From the NCBI GenBank assembly GCA_024641855.1, contig JAHECG010000001.1, positions 1 through 64,000 on the forward strand: a stretch of 64,000 nucleotides of DNA, written 5' to 3'. Of this stretch, positions 33,132 to 43,053 are shown one piece after another. The number at the start of each line of letters is the position of its first letter. The stretch's first letter is position 1. The notes beneath the pieces are model-generated. The model worked only from the letters and a program-made list of their open reading frames with translations. It ran no database searches and was not told the DNA's origin. The position numbers and the translations under genes were made by a program. Source of the DNA: Betaproteobacteria bacterium (lineage in GTDB: Bacteria > Pseudomonadota > Gammaproteobacteria > Burkholderiales > Thiobacteraceae).

Positions 33132-34838
33132 ATGGCTAGGCCTGAAAAAATTCGTCTTGGCGAAATCCTGGTTAGCCAAAAACTGGTTTCGGAAGAGCAG
33201 TTAAAGTTCGCCTTGGAAGAACAAAAACGCTCCGGACGGAAGCTGGGGAGATTTTTTGTCGAGCAAGGGTATGCGACAGAAGAGCAAATTTCAGAAGCGA
33301 TTGCCCGGCAACTGAATATTCCTTTCGTCAATCTCAAATACTACAACTTCAAGCCGGAAATTGTGCGTTTGTTGCCGGAAACACAGGCCCGCCGTTTTCG
33401 CGCCATTGTCATGGAGCAAAAAGGGCAAGGCGTGCTGGTCGGGATGGCCGATCCGACGGATTTGTTTGCCTATGACGAAATCGCGCGCATCGTAAAGCGC
33501 GATCTCAATTTGGCAGTAGTGAACGAAACATTGTTGTTGGCGACGATTGATCGCATGTATCGGCGTACCGATGAGATTTCCGGACTGGCGCAAGCGCTGG
33601 AAGCCGAGATGGACGACGATACTGCGGTAGATTTTGGTAGCCTCGGTCAGAATCTAGCGCTGGAAGATGCGCCAGTCGTCAAGCTGCTGCAATCGGTGTT
33701 TGAAGATGCGGCGCAGATTCGTGCTTCGGATATCCATATCGAGCCGCAAGAAACACGCGTGCAGATTCGTTTTCGAATTGATGGCATGCTGCATCTGCAG
33801 ACAGAAGCCGATCCTAAAATTGCCTCAGCGCTGGCCTTGCGCCTGAAACTGATGTCGGGTTTGGATATTTCCGAGAAGCGCTTGCCGCAGGATGGCCGCT
33901 TCAATGTCAAACTGAAAACGCAGTCGATTGATGTGCGGATATCCACCATGCCGACACAGTATGGCGAATCGGTGGTGATGCGCTTGCTGTCGCAAAGTAG
34001 CGGTATTCCGAGTTTGGACCGACTAGGTTTTCCGCCGGAAATGTTAAAACGCTTCCGCGCGATATTTACCCAGCCGCAAGGCATGGTGCTGGTCACCGGC
34101 CCGACCGGGAGCGGTAAAACCACGACCTTGTACTCGGTGCTGTCGGAATTGAATTCGGTGGAGAGCAAGATCATCACCGTTGAAGACCCCGTGGAATACC
34201 GCTTATCCGGCATTAATCAAGTGCAGGTTAACGAGAAAATCGAGTTAAGTTTTTCGCGTGTGTTGCGCTCTGCTTTGCGTCAGGACCCGGATATTATGCT
34301 GATCGGTGAAATGCGCGATCAAGAGACTGCACAGATTGCAATGCGTGCGGCGATTACCGGTCACATGGTGTTATCGACCTTACACACCAACGATGCCATC
34401 AGTACACCGATTCGTCTGTTGGATATGGGTGTGCCGGCTTATATGGTGGCCATGTCGGTGCGTGCGGTACTGGCGCAGCGGTTGGTGCGAACGGTTTGTG
34501 AGAGTTGCGTAACGCCTTATACGCCGATACCGACAGAGCTGGCTTGGCTCGAACTGGAAATGGGGGAAGCAGCTAAAAGTCGTCAGTATATTTATGGACG
34601 TGGTTGCAGCCACTGCAATGGAACCGGTTTTCAAGGGCGCGTCGGGGTCTATGAAATGATGGAAATGACGGCACCGTTAGCGGAAGCGGTGAACCATCGT
34701 GACCCCAATCATTTCATTAAAATTGCGCGGGCCCAAATGGCTGGCTGGTCTTTGCGCCGTCACGCGGTGGCGTTGGTGGCGAATGGAAAAACGACCATTG
34801 CGGAAGCGATGCGTGTCAGCAACACGGTGGAGGAATAA
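33132..34838 (+). CDS. mshE: MSHA-type pilus extension ATPase (MshE)
   Basis: MshEN-like N-terminus (RLGEILVSQKLVSEEQL), GPTGSGKTTTLYSVL, tetracysteine CESC...CSHC. Confidence 0.88.
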   Translation: MARPEKIRLGEILVSQKLVSEEQLKFALEEQKRSGRKLGRFFVEQGYATEEQISEAIARQLNIPFVNLKYYNFKPEIVRLLPETQARRFRAIVMEQKGQGVLVGMADPTDLFAYDEIARIVKRDLNLAVVNETLLLATIDRMYRRTDEISGLAQALEAEMDDDTAVDFGSLGQNLALEDAPVVKLLQSVFEDAAQIRASDIHIEPQETRVQIRFRIDGMLHLQTEADPKIASALALRLKLMSGLDISEKRLPQDGRFNVKLKTQSIDVRISTMPTQYGESVVMRLLSQSSGIPSLDRLGFPPEMLKRFRAIFTQPQGMVLVTGPTGSGKTTTLYSVLSELNSVESKIITVEDPVEYRLSGINQVQVNEKIELSFSRVLRSALRQDPDIMLIGEMRDQETAQIAMRAAITGHMVLSTLHTNDAISTPIRLLDMGVPAYMVAMSVRAVLAQRLVRTVCESCVTPYTPIPTELAWLELEMGEAAKSRQYIYGRGCSHCNGTGFQGRVGVYEMMEMTAPLAEAVNHRDPNHFIKIARAQMAGWSLRRHAVALVANGKTTIAEAMRVSNTVEE

Positions 34839-34839
34839 T

Positions 34840-36069
34840 ATGCCGGTGTTTGCATATAAAGGTCGCAATGAGCGCGGCGAATTGGTGCAGGGCATGCTAG
34901 AAAACAGTAGCCCCGGGGCGGTCGCGGATCAATTATTTAACAGCAGTATTACCCCGCTAGAAATCAATATTGCGCCGGTCGCGCGCAAACTCATTTCGGG
35001 TGGTTTCATTGAAAAATTGCTAGAGCCTAAAGTCGCGATGTTGGATGTTTTGTTATTCAGCCGACAAATGCATACGTTGTTGCGCGCCGGGGTGCCGATT
35101 ATGCGCGCCTTGGGCGGCTTGCAAGAATCCACTATCAATAAAGCTTTCGCTAAGCTATTGCAAGAATTGCGTGAAGGATTGGATGCTGGCCGCGAGTTGT
35201 CGGCAGCGATGCGTCGGCATAGCCAAGTGTTTAGCGCGTTTTACATCAGCATGGTGCGGGTTGGTGAATTGACGGGGCGTTTGGAAGAAATATTTTTACA
35301 GTTATTTGTGCACTTGGATTTTGAACGGCGCACGCGAGAACAGATCAAGGCAGCCTTGCGCTACCCAACGTTTGTGTTGTTTGCGATCGTCGCCGCAGTG
35401 GTAGTCATCAATCTATTTGTAATCCCTGCATTTGCCAAAGTCTATGCGGGATTCCGCGCTGAATTACCATTTTTGACAAAAATGTTAATTGAGATGTCGA
35501 ATTTCACCTTACGTTTTTGGCCACTTCTCTTAGCGGTAACCGTGGCCATCATTCTTGGAATTCGCTTATATGTCCAAAGCCCAAATGGAAAGTATCGGTG
35601 GGATAAATGGAAGTTGCGCATTCCAGTGGTGGGCGACATTGTTAAAAAAGCCACGTTGGCGCGATTTATGCGTAGCTTGGCGTTGGCGGTAAAAAGTGGT
35701 GTACCCATCGTGCAAGGCTTGTCGATGGTGGCAAAAGTGGTGGATAACGATTACATCGGGCAGCGCATTGAGCAGATGCGCGATGGCGTTGAACGCGGCG
35801 AAACTATTTTGCGTACCGCTTCGGCGGCAGGCGTTTTTACTCCAGTGGTATTGCAAATGATTGCCGTGGGCGAAGAAACGGGCGCGATCGATGAATTGCT
35901 TGAAGAAATTGCCGGTATGTATGACCAAGATGTGGAATACCAAGTGAAGAATTTGTCTGCGCAAATCGAACCGATCTTGATCGTGGCGATTGGTGGCATG
36001 GTGTTGGTACTGGCGTTAGGCGTATTCCTGCCGATTTGGGATTTGGGCCAAGTCGCGCTAAAAAAATAG
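34840..36069 (+). CDS. mshG: Type II secretion F-family platform protein (MshG-like)
   Basis: MPVFAYKGRNERGELVQGMLE; three TM segments, follows mshE. Confidence 0.87.
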   Translation: MPVFAYKGRNERGELVQGMLENSSPGAVADQLFNSSITPLEINIAPVARKLISGGFIEKLLEPKVAMLDVLLFSRQMHTLLRAGVPIMRALGGLQESTINKAFAKLLQELREGLDAGRELSAAMRRHSQVFSAFYISMVRVGELTGRLEEIFLQLFVHLDFERRTREQIKAALRYPTFVLFAIVAAVVVINLFVIPAFAKVYAGFRAELPFLTKMLIEMSNFTLRFWPLLLAVTVAIILGIRLYVQSPNGKYRWDKWKLRIPVVGDIVKKATLARFMRSLALAVKSGVPIVQGLSMVAKVVDNDYIGQRIEQMRDGVERGETILRTASAAGVFTPVVLQMIAVGEETGAIDELLEEIAGMYDQDVEYQVKNLSAQIEPILIVAIGGMVLVLALGVFLPIWDLGQVALKK

Positions 36070-36073
36070 CGTG

Positions 36074-36598
36074 ATGAATCCAAGGATGAAAGCATCTGAA
36101 GGGTTTACGTTGTTCGAATTTTTGGTCGTGGTCACGTTCATCAGTTTGTTGGGGGCGGTTTTACTGGAGCGTCTCTGGCGCTACCAGGAGCACGCGGAAA
36201 AAGCAGCAATGGAGCAAATGGTGGGGGCATTACGTAGTGCCTTGCGTTTGAAAATCGCTGAATATCTACCCAAAGGGCGCGCTAGTTTGCTGCAGTTAGT
36301 CAGTGCAAATCCCATGGACTGGCTGGATGAAAAGCCAGCGAATTATGTCGGTGATCGTTATGGAACCGCACCCGTTAGCGTACCTGCAGGGAGTTGGTAT
36401 TTTGATTTGCGCGATAAAAGCTTGGTTTATAAAGTTGCGGGGCGCCATTTTATGGCTGACCACAACGGGCAAAAAGAAGTGCGATACCAAGTGCGCGCCG
36501 TGTCGGACATCAATGCTAAAGATGGCGACGATATTGCCGATAAACAGAGTATTAACGGGGTAACCCTGGTTTCATTGGGTTCGTATCGATGGTTTTAA
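36074..36598 (+). CDS. Prepilin-like protein (MshB/GspG-like position)
   Basis: Type IV cleavage motif EGFTLFEFLVVVTF. Confidence 0.7.
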   Translation: MNPRMKASEGFTLFEFLVVVTFISLLGAVLLERLWRYQEHAEKAAMEQMVGALRSALRLKIAEYLPKGRASLLQLVSANPMDWLDEKPANYVGDRYGTAPVSVPAGSWYFDLRDKSLVYKVAGRHFMADHNGQKEVRYQVRAVSDINAKDGDDIADKQSINGVTLVSLGSYRWF

Positions 36599-36651
36599 GG
36601 AACCATTAAATGCGGATTTCTGGCACAGCGGATTGATCGAAGGGAATTGAA

Positions 36652-37080
36652 ATGCGTAACCAAAATGGTTTTACTTTAATCGAATTAATTGTGGTTATTG
36701 TGATCTTGGGTATTTTGGCAGCCACGGCGTTGCCGCGTTTTTCCAACCTCACCAATGATGCGCGCCGCGGTAGCGTGCAAGGTATGCTGGGCGGTGTGCG
36801 TTCAGCCGCAGCATTGGCCAAGGCGAGTTGGCTGGTAGGTGGGAGTTCGGGGACATCGGTCACTATGGATGGCGTCAATGTCACGGTCAGCGGTACCACT
36901 GGTTATCCAGCGAATTCTGCGGCAGGTATCGGCAACGCGATGCAGAGTATCGACGGTTTTACGGCGGATTATGCGGCAACGCCAATTACATTTACACCCA
37001 ATGGGTATACGCCGGGCGTTGGTGGATGTCGCGTTGAATACAATGTGGGCGCAGCATCAGCCATTACCGGTGGATGCTAA
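36652..37080 (+). CDS. mshA: Major MSHA-type pilin (MshA-like)
   Basis: NGFTLIELIVVIVILGILAATALPRFSNL; C-terminal Cys pair. Confidence 0.82.
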   Translation: MRNQNGFTLIELIVVIVILGILAATALPRFSNLTNDARRGSVQGMLGGVRSAAALAKASWLVGGSSGTSVTMDGVNVTVSGTTGYPANSAAGIGNAMQSIDGFTADYAATPITFTPNGYTPGVGGCRVEYNVGAASAITGGC

Positions 37081-37112
37081 GCATTGACTTGATCTTGCGT
37101 TAAACAGGTAAG

Positions 37113-37553
37113 ATGGAAGCCATGATTAAATCCGGCTTCACATTGGTTGAACTCATCGTCGTTATTGTTCTTGTTGGAATCGTGGCGCTCATTGCAGCGC
37201 CACGTTTTTTTTCGCAAGCTGGCTTTAGCGCAATCGGTTTTCAGGATGCTGCGATCAGTGCAATGCGTTATGCGCATAAACTTGCGCAAGCCCAGCGCAC
37301 CGATATTTATGTGCTGATCAACGGCAGCAGTGTGGCTTTATGCTATGACCCCGGGTGTGCCCAGCGCGTACAGAATCCGACGGATCATGCCGCATTTCAA
37401 GTGATCGCGCCTAACGGCATCAGTATTTCTACGGCCAACTTTTATTTCAACAGTCTTGGCCAGCCAAGTGCGGCGCATAACTTGTCGATCACGGGCGATA
37501 CGCTGGCACGGTACATCGTGGTAGAGCCTGAAACTGGTTATGTGCATCCTTAA
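37113..37553 (+). CDS. mshC: Prepilin-like protein (MshC-like)
   Basis: SGFTLVELIVVIVLVGIVALIAAPRFF; start may be 37122. Confidence 0.72.
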   Translation: MEAMIKSGFTLVELIVVIVLVGIVALIAAPRFFSQAGFSAIGFQDAAISAMRYAHKLAQAQRTDIYVLINGSSVALCYDPGCAQRVQNPTDHAAFQVIAPNGISISTANFYFNSLGQPSAAHNLSITGDTLARYIVVEPETGYVHP

Positions 37554-38043
37554 AAGCATGCAATGTCGATTGCAACATGGATTTAGCTTAATCGAAACGA
37601 TTTTGTTTATCGTTATCGTCAGTGTTGCGCTCGCTGGGGTGTTATCGGTGATGAATTTGACCACGCAACACAGCGCCGACCCACTCATTCGTAAGCAAGC
37701 CATTGTAGTGGCAGAGTCGTTATTGGAAGAAATCGCGCAGCAAAACTTTTCAAATCCGAGTGGAGGCTTTAGTGGCGTGGCCAGCCAGCTTAATCGAGCT
37801 TCATTTGACGATATCAGTGATTACAATGGTTTTGCGACCAGCGGCATTTACGCCATCGATGGCAGCGCACCAATACCTGAACTGGCAAAATACAATGCCA
37901 GCGTGCGCGTTGCGGACACTACGCTCGGCCCGGCAGGTGCGCAAATCGCCGGCGGTAACGCCAAGCTGATTACGGTGACCATTACCGGCCCGGATAATGT
38001 GCCGGTCGTTTTGAGTGGCTATCGGAGTGCGTACGGATCATGA
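37540..38043 (+). CDS. mshD: Prepilin-like protein (MshD-like)
   Basis: HGFSLIETILFIVIVSVALAGVL; start may be 37558. Confidence 0.72.
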   Translation: MCILKSMQCRLQHGFSLIETILFIVIVSVALAGVLSVMNLTTQHSADPLIRKQAIVVAESLLEEIAQQNFSNPSGGFSGVASQLNRASFDDISDYNGFATSGIYAIDGSAPIPELAKYNASVRVADTTLGPAGAQIAGGNAKLITVTITGPDNVPVVLSGYRSAYGS

Positions 38044-38852
38044 ATGCGCGTAGGTGCTCAGCCGGTTTTACCTTGGTCGAAATTGTCGTGGTCATCGTGA
38101 TTACCGGTGTGATCTCTGCTTCGGTAGCCGTATTCTTGCGGCATCCTGTACAAGGTTATGTCGATGCGGCCCGGCGTGCGGAGATGTCGGATAGTGCCGA
38201 TACGGCGCTGCGCCGCATGGCGCGCGATATCAAATTGGCCTTGCCGAACAGTATTCGTCTAACCGATGGCGGCAAAACGTTGGAATTGTTGCTCACACGT
38301 ACCGGGGGTCGTTATCGTACCGAGGGCCCGGGATTTCTTGATTTTACGCAAGTGGCCACCAGCGTGACGCAACTGGGGCCATTGGCGAGCGGCGTTGGTC
38401 AAAGTATCGTTGTGGGCGATCAACTCGTGATCTATAACCTGGGGATTGCTGGCGCGGATGCTTATACCGCCGACAATAGCGCTACGATCACCGGTATTGA
38501 CAATACATTGCCCAACGAGCCCGTACTCCATTTTACGGCTAGGCAATTTCCTTTTGAATCGCCGGACGCACGTTTCCAAGTGGTTTCAGGCGCGGTAACT
38601 TATGCATGTGAAGGTAGCAATTTAACGCGTTACTCAGGCTATGCCATTAACTCGGTACAGCCAACTGCGGCCAGTTTGGCTGGATCCACCGCAGCGCGCG
38701 CTTTAGCGGCCAGTAATGTGTCGGCATGTGTGTTTTCTTATACGCCGGGAGTCACGGCGCGCGCGGGCGTGGTCGCCTTGACCCTAAAAATCACCATATC
38801 AGGTGAATCGGTGCAACTGTATCAGGAGGCGCATGTCAGTAATGTCCCCTAA
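38040..38852 (+). CDS. mshO: Prepilin-like protein (MshO-like)
   Basis: AGFTLVEIVVVIVITGVIS; pseudopilin J/PilW-like length. Confidence 0.72.
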   Translation: MNARRCSAGFTLVEIVVVIVITGVISASVAVFLRHPVQGYVDAARRAEMSDSADTALRRMARDIKLALPNSIRLTDGGKTLELLLTRTGGRYRTEGPGFLDFTQVATSVTQLGPLASGVGQSIVVGDQLVIYNLGIAGADAYTADNSATITGIDNTLPNEPVLHFTARQFPFESPDARFQVVSGAVTYACEGSNLTRYSGYAINSVQPTAASLAGSTAARALAASNVSACVFSYTPGVTARAGVVALTLKITISGESVQLYQEAHVSNVP

Positions 38853-39300
38853 AATCTTAGTCGCCACAGGAGCACGGCAAGGTGGGTTTGGCCTAGTTAC
38901 GGCGATTTTTATTTTAGTGATTTTGGCCGGATTAGGTGCGGCTATGGTGACGTTTTCCGGTGCGCAGCATACCGCCGTGGCGATGGATATCCAAAGTGCG
39001 CGTGCAAACCAAGCCGCGCACGCAGGAATTGAATGGGGCGCCTATCGGGCTTTACAGGTACCGGGCTTTACCTGTGCCGGCACCCCGTATACTTTAACTT
39101 TCCTGGGGACTAATTTAGCGGGTTTTACCACCCAGGTCAGTTGCGCATCTAGCGCGCATAGCGAAGCGGGGAATACGTTGACTTTATTTGAGTTCACCGC
39201 GAATGCCCATTATGGGGCGGTCAATACCCCGGATTTCGTTGCGCGGGAGCTTTCAGCGCGTATCGTCCGGTGCATTGATGCGGGCGGAGCGCCTTGTTAA
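38833..39300 (+). CDS. mshP: MshP-like protein
   Basis: GGFGLVTAIFILVILAGLGAAMVTFSGAQHT; PilX-like N-terminus, last gene of cluster. Confidence 0.7.
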   Translation: MSVMSPKILVATGARQGGFGLVTAIFILVILAGLGAAMVTFSGAQHTAVAMDIQSARANQAAHAGIEWGAYRALQVPGFTCAGTPYTLTFLGTNLAGFTTQVSCASSAHSEAGNTLTLFEFTANAHYGAVNTPDFVARELSARIVRCIDAGGAPC

Positions 39301-39337
39301 ATCGCTCGGTCAGGGAGATGGATTCGCCACGCAGATA

Positions 39338-39367
39338 TTGACAGCACCGGGGTAAACCCGATATAGT
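39338..39367 (+). promoter_or_regulatory. Putative sigma70 promoter of rplM-rpsI
   Basis: TTGACA (39338-39343), 18-nt spacer, TATAGT (39362-39367). Confidence 0.7.
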
Positions 39368-39402
39368 TCGCGGCTTTCGCAATTTTAGCAATTGGATCCA
39401 GC

Positions 39403-39831
39403 ATGGGAACCTTCTCAGCAAAACCGCAAGATATTCGACAAGATTGGTTTGTCGTGGACGCTACCGATAAGGTATTGGGCCGCATGGCGACCCAAATTGC
39501 ACTGCGCTTGCGTGGCAAGCATAAGACCATTTACACGCCGCACATGGATACGGGCGACTTTATCGTAGTCGTCAATGTTGAAAAGCTGCGTGTAACCGGC
39601 AACAAAGCCGAAGATAAGCTGTATCACCGCCATACGGGATATCCCGGCGGTCTTTACACCACCAATTTCACCAAAATGCAGGCTAAGCATCCCGAGCGTA
39701 TTCTCGAGAAGGCGGTCAAGGGCATGTTGCCCAAAGGCCCGCTTGGCTACGCGATGATTAAAAAGCTTAAGGTGTATGCCGGCGCGAATCATCCGCACTC
39801 TGCGCAACAACCGCAAGCTTTGGAAATTTAA
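39403..39831 (+). CDS. rplM: 50S ribosomal protein L13
   Basis: [25 protein letters not shown]. Confidence 0.98.
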   Translation: MGTFSAKPQDIRQDWFVVDATDKVLGRMATQIALRLRGKHKTIYTPHMDTGDFIVVVNVEKLRVTGNKAEDKLYHRHTGYPGGLYTTNFTKMQAKHPERILEKAVKGMLPKGPLGYAMIKKLKVYAGANHPHSAQQPQALEI

Positions 39832-39841
39832 GGAAAGACTA

Positions 39842-40234
39842 ATGATTGGATCCTGGTATTACGGCACGGGTCGTCGCAAAAGTTCGATTGCGCGCGTTTT
39901 TCTGAAGCCTGGTAAAGGCGATATCATCGTCAATGACAAGCCTGTCGATGAATATTTTTCGCGTGAAACCGGCCGTATGGTCGTGCGTCAACCGCTAGTG
40001 CTGACCGAAAATGAAGCTAAATTTGACATTAAAGTAAACGTGCTGGGTGGCGGAGAAACAGGTCAAGCCGGTGCAGTGCGTCACGGTATTACACGTGCGT
40101 TGATCGACTACAGTGCTGATTTGAAATCGGCCCTGAAAAAAGCCGGTTTTGTAACGCGTGATGCGCGCGAAGTGGAACGTAAGAAAGTCGGCTTCCACAA
40201 AGCCCGTCGGCGTAAACAGTTCTCCAAGCGCTAA
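39842..40234 (+). CDS. rpsI: 30S ribosomal protein S9
   Basis: [33 protein letters not shown]. Confidence 0.98.
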   Translation: MIGSWYYGTGRRKSSIARVFLKPGKGDIIVNDKPVDEYFSRETGRMVVRQPLVLTENEAKFDIKVNVLGGGETGQAGAVRHGITRALIDYSADLKSALKKAGFVTRDAREVERKKVGFHKARRRKQFSKR

Positions 40235-40254
40235 TCGCGTTACGATCTGTACAG

Positions 40255-40278
40255 AAAGCCGCCTTCGGGCGGCTTTTT
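40255..40278 (+). terminator. Rho-independent terminator after rpsI
   Basis: AAAGCCGCC-TTCG-GGCGGCTTTTT. Confidence 0.92.
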
Positions 40279-40340
40279 CATTGGCGCGGCTATCCGCGCT
40301 GATTTAATATCGTCTTTAGGATTGAGAGAGGAAGTATTCC

Positions 40341-41369
40341 ATGATCAAGGTTGGCATTGTTGGCGGTACCGGTTACACCGGCGTCGAATTATTACGCTTA
40401 CTGGCACAGCACCCGCAAGCGCAGTTGACGACTATTACCTCGCGCAAAGAGGCTGGCATGCCGGTCGCGGACATGTTTCCGAATTTGCGTGGACGTGTCG
40501 ACCTGAAATTTGAAGACCCGGCAACCGCCCCCCTGAAGCAATGCGACGTGGTTTTTTTTGCTACGCCCAATGGCATTGCCATGACGCAAACGCGCGAACT
40601 GTTGGCCGCTGGTGTCAAAGTGATCGATTTGGCGGCTGATTTTCGCATTACCGACGTATCCACTTGGGAGAAGTGGTACGGCATGACCCACGCCTGCCCA
40701 GAGTTGGTTGCAGAGGCGGTCTATGGTTTGCCTGAACTCAACCGCGAAAAGATCAAGAGCGCGCGCTTGATTGCGAATCCTGGTTGTTATCCCACGGCAG
40801 TTCAGTTGGGTTTTATGCCGTTGATTGAGGCCGGTGTCGTCGATCTCAACCACCTGATTGCGGACGCCAAGTCCGGCGTGTCTGGCGCGGGTCGTAAGGC
40901 TGAAGTGCATGCTTTGTTGGCCGAGGCCGGGGATAACTTTAAAGCCTACGGGGTGGCGGGTCACCGTCACCTACCCGAAATCAGCCAGGGCTTGAGTCGG
41001 GCGGCAGGGCAGTCGGTTGGTTTAACTTTCGTACCGCATTTAACGCCGATGATTCGCGGTATTCATGCCACGCTGTATGCACGTTTAAACAAGGAGGTCG
41101 ATTTGCAGGCATTGTTCGAGAAGCGCTATCGCGGCGAAGCTTTCGTCGATGTCTTGGCGCCGGGCACGCATCCCGAGACACGTTCGGTGCGCGCAGCGAA
41201 TATTTGCCGCATTGCGGTGCATCGCCCACAGGGTGGGGATACTGTAGTGGTGCTCTCGGTGATTGATAACTTGGTCAAAGGCGCATCCGGGCAAGCCGTG
41301 CAAAACATGAATATCTTATTTGGCTTATCGGAGACGCTTGGTTTAGATCAAGTGCCGATATTGCCTTAG
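40341..41369 (+). CDS. argC: N-acetyl-gamma-glutamyl-phosphate reductase
   Basis: [33 protein letters not shown]. Confidence 0.96.
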   Translation: MIKVGIVGGTGYTGVELLRLLAQHPQAQLTTITSRKEAGMPVADMFPNLRGRVDLKFEDPATAPLKQCDVVFFATPNGIAMTQTRELLAAGVKVIDLAADFRITDVSTWEKWYGMTHACPELVAEAVYGLPELNREKIKSARLIANPGCYPTAVQLGFMPLIEAGVVDLNHLIADAKSGVSGAGRKAEVHALLAEAGDNFKAYGVAGHRHLPEISQGLSRAAGQSVGLTFVPHLTPMIRGIHATLYARLNKEVDLQALFEKRYRGEAFVDVLAPGTHPETRSVRAANICRIAVHRPQGGDTVVVLSVIDNLVKGASGQAVQNMNILFGLSETLGLDQVPILP

Positions 41370-41384
41370 ATAGGGCATCTTCGC

Positions 41385-42152
41385 GTGTCTTATAAGTTTT
41401 TCCGCAATATTAAATCCAAGTTCGGGATTAATGCCCCGCGCCTGTTGGTTCGTACTCACATCCCTTGGCCGCTACGTATGGTAACGGTAGGTGTGTTGGT
41501 TGCGGCGGGTTTGTTGCTGGGGCAGTGGGTATTTGAAACTGGCCTGCGCTTAGCTGGCTTTGAGAAGGGACGTGCGCAAGAGCAGTTAACGCAATTAAGC
41601 GGTAAAGTTACACAACTCGAACAAGAAAACGTCGAACTCAAATCCGAAAAACTTCGGACGACGCAGGAAATTCAAATCGAGCAGACGACAAACAAGGATT
41701 TGGCGAAGGCGCTACAAAGCCTGCAAGAAGAAAATGTCACGTTGCGCGAGGATAATGCTTTTTTCCGCAACTTATTATCGCCGGATCATGGCCCGGGACC
41801 TATCTCGATTTACCACTTTAAACTGGAACGTAACCCGCTCTTGGCTGGCGAATATCGCTACCGACTGCTACTATTGAAATCCGGAAAAAGAGAGCAAGAG
41901 TTTACTGGTAGCGTACAGTTTTTGGTGACGGGCGAGCAAGATGGAAAGAAAGTGATTTCAACCCAACCTGATACTGCTGCAGCGACTCCTGCTAAGGGTC
42001 TGCCACAGACGATTGCCGTTAAATTTAAGTATTATCAACGGTTGGAAGGCGTATTTGAATTACCAGCTGGGTTAATTCCGAAAAGTGTCCAAGTTCGCGT
42101 TTTTGAGGCGGGTAGCGCGCAGCCTAAATGGACAAAGAACGTAACGCTTTAA
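41385..42152 (+). CDS. Membrane-anchored coiled-coil protein (DUF6776-like)
   Basis: N-terminal TM, long coiled coil, argC-bactofilin-erpA neighbourhood; family name from recall. Confidence 0.65.
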   Translation: MSYKFFRNIKSKFGINAPRLLVRTHIPWPLRMVTVGVLVAAGLLLGQWVFETGLRLAGFEKGRAQEQLTQLSGKVTQLEQENVELKSEKLRTTQEIQIEQTTNKDLAKALQSLQEENVTLREDNAFFRNLLSPDHGPGPISIYHFKLERNPLLAGEYRYRLLLLKSGKREQEFTGSVQFLVTGEQDGKKVISTQPDTAAATPAKGLPQTIAVKFKYYQRLEGVFELPAGLIPKSVQVRVFEAGSAQPKWTKNVTL

Positions 42153-42174
42153 CTATTATCGTAAAGGCAAAATC

Positions 42175-42591
42175 ATGTTTTTTTCCAATAAACCGAGTAA
42201 GCCGCAAAATCGTATTGACACCCTGATCGGTGCCGACACCAAATTGGTGGGCGATGTGACTTTTAGCGGCGGGTTGCGCGTGGATGGCATTATCAAGGGC
42301 AATGTCACTATGAGCGGTGAAGGCCCTTGCACGCTGGTCTTGTCTGAAAATGCCAAAATTGAAGGCAAAATCCAAGTTTCGCATGTCGTTATCAATGGGG
42401 TTGTCACTGGACCGGTGCATGCCACCGAATACGTAGAGCTCCAATCAAAGTGCCAAGTGCGAGGCGATGTTTTTTATAAAACCCTAGAGATGCATATGGG
42501 GGCTATCGTAGAGGGCAAGATGGTGCATGTTGAAGGAACCACAACGCACGAAGGGTATAGCCACGCAACGATCATTGACCAATCTACATAA
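42175..42591 (+). CDS. Bactofilin (polymer-forming cytoskeletal protein)
   Basis: IDTLIGADTKLVGDVTFSGGLRVDGIIKGNV beta-helix repeat pattern. Confidence 0.92.
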   Translation: MFFSNKPSKPQNRIDTLIGADTKLVGDVTFSGGLRVDGIIKGNVTMSGEGPCTLVLSENAKIEGKIQVSHVVINGVVTGPVHATEYVELQSKCQVRGDVFYKTLEMHMGAIVEGKMVHVEGTTTHEGYSHATIIDQST

Positions 42592-42631
42592 GCATTGGAT
42601 AATGAACGACTATTGATTGAAGGAGTTTGCC

Positions 42632-42982
42632 ATGAATGCACCTGTTGAAATGTCCGCCCCGCTGGTTTTTACCGATAACGCTGCGGCCAAGGTAAAGCAG
42701 TTGATCGAAGAAGAAGGTAGCGCAGGTCTGAAGTTGCGTGTGTTCGTTTCTGGTGGCGGTTGCTCCGGCTTCCAATACGGGTTTACGTTTGACGAGAATC
42801 AAGCGGAAGATGATACCGCAATCGAAAAAGGCGGCGTCACGCTGCTAATCGACCCCATGAGCTTTCAATATTTAGTCGGTGCAGAAATCGATTATCAAGA
42901 AGGACTCGAAGGCTCCCAATTTGTGATCAAGAACCCGAATGCCACATCGACTTGTGGTTGTGGATCTTCTTTCTCGGCTTAA
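42632..42982 (+). CDS. erpA: Iron-sulfur cluster insertion protein ErpA
   Basis: [19 protein letters not shown]-terminal CGCGSSFSA. Confidence 0.95.
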   Translation: MNAPVEMSAPLVFTDNAAAKVKQLIEEEGSAGLKLRVFVSGGGCSGFQYGFTFDENQAEDDTAIEKGGVTLLIDPMSFQYLVGAEIDYQEGLEGSQFVIKNPNATSTCGCGSSFSA

Positions 42983-43012
42983 AACCCGACTTAAAATATC
43001 AGCATGACCCAG

Positions 43013-43038
43013 AGGGGGCGCACGACGCCCCCTTTTTT
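43013..43038 (+). terminator. Rho-independent terminator after erpA
   Basis: AGGGGGCG-CACGA-CGCCCCCTTTTTT. Confidence 0.93.
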
Positions 43039-43053
43039 ATTTAGGGAGCAAAC

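Noticed and set aside
36621-36640. Possible sigma54 promoter (TGGCACAGCGGATTGAT) before the mshA-like gene
   Set aside because: The -24-like TGGCAC is present, but the -12 element does not fit GG-N10-GC.
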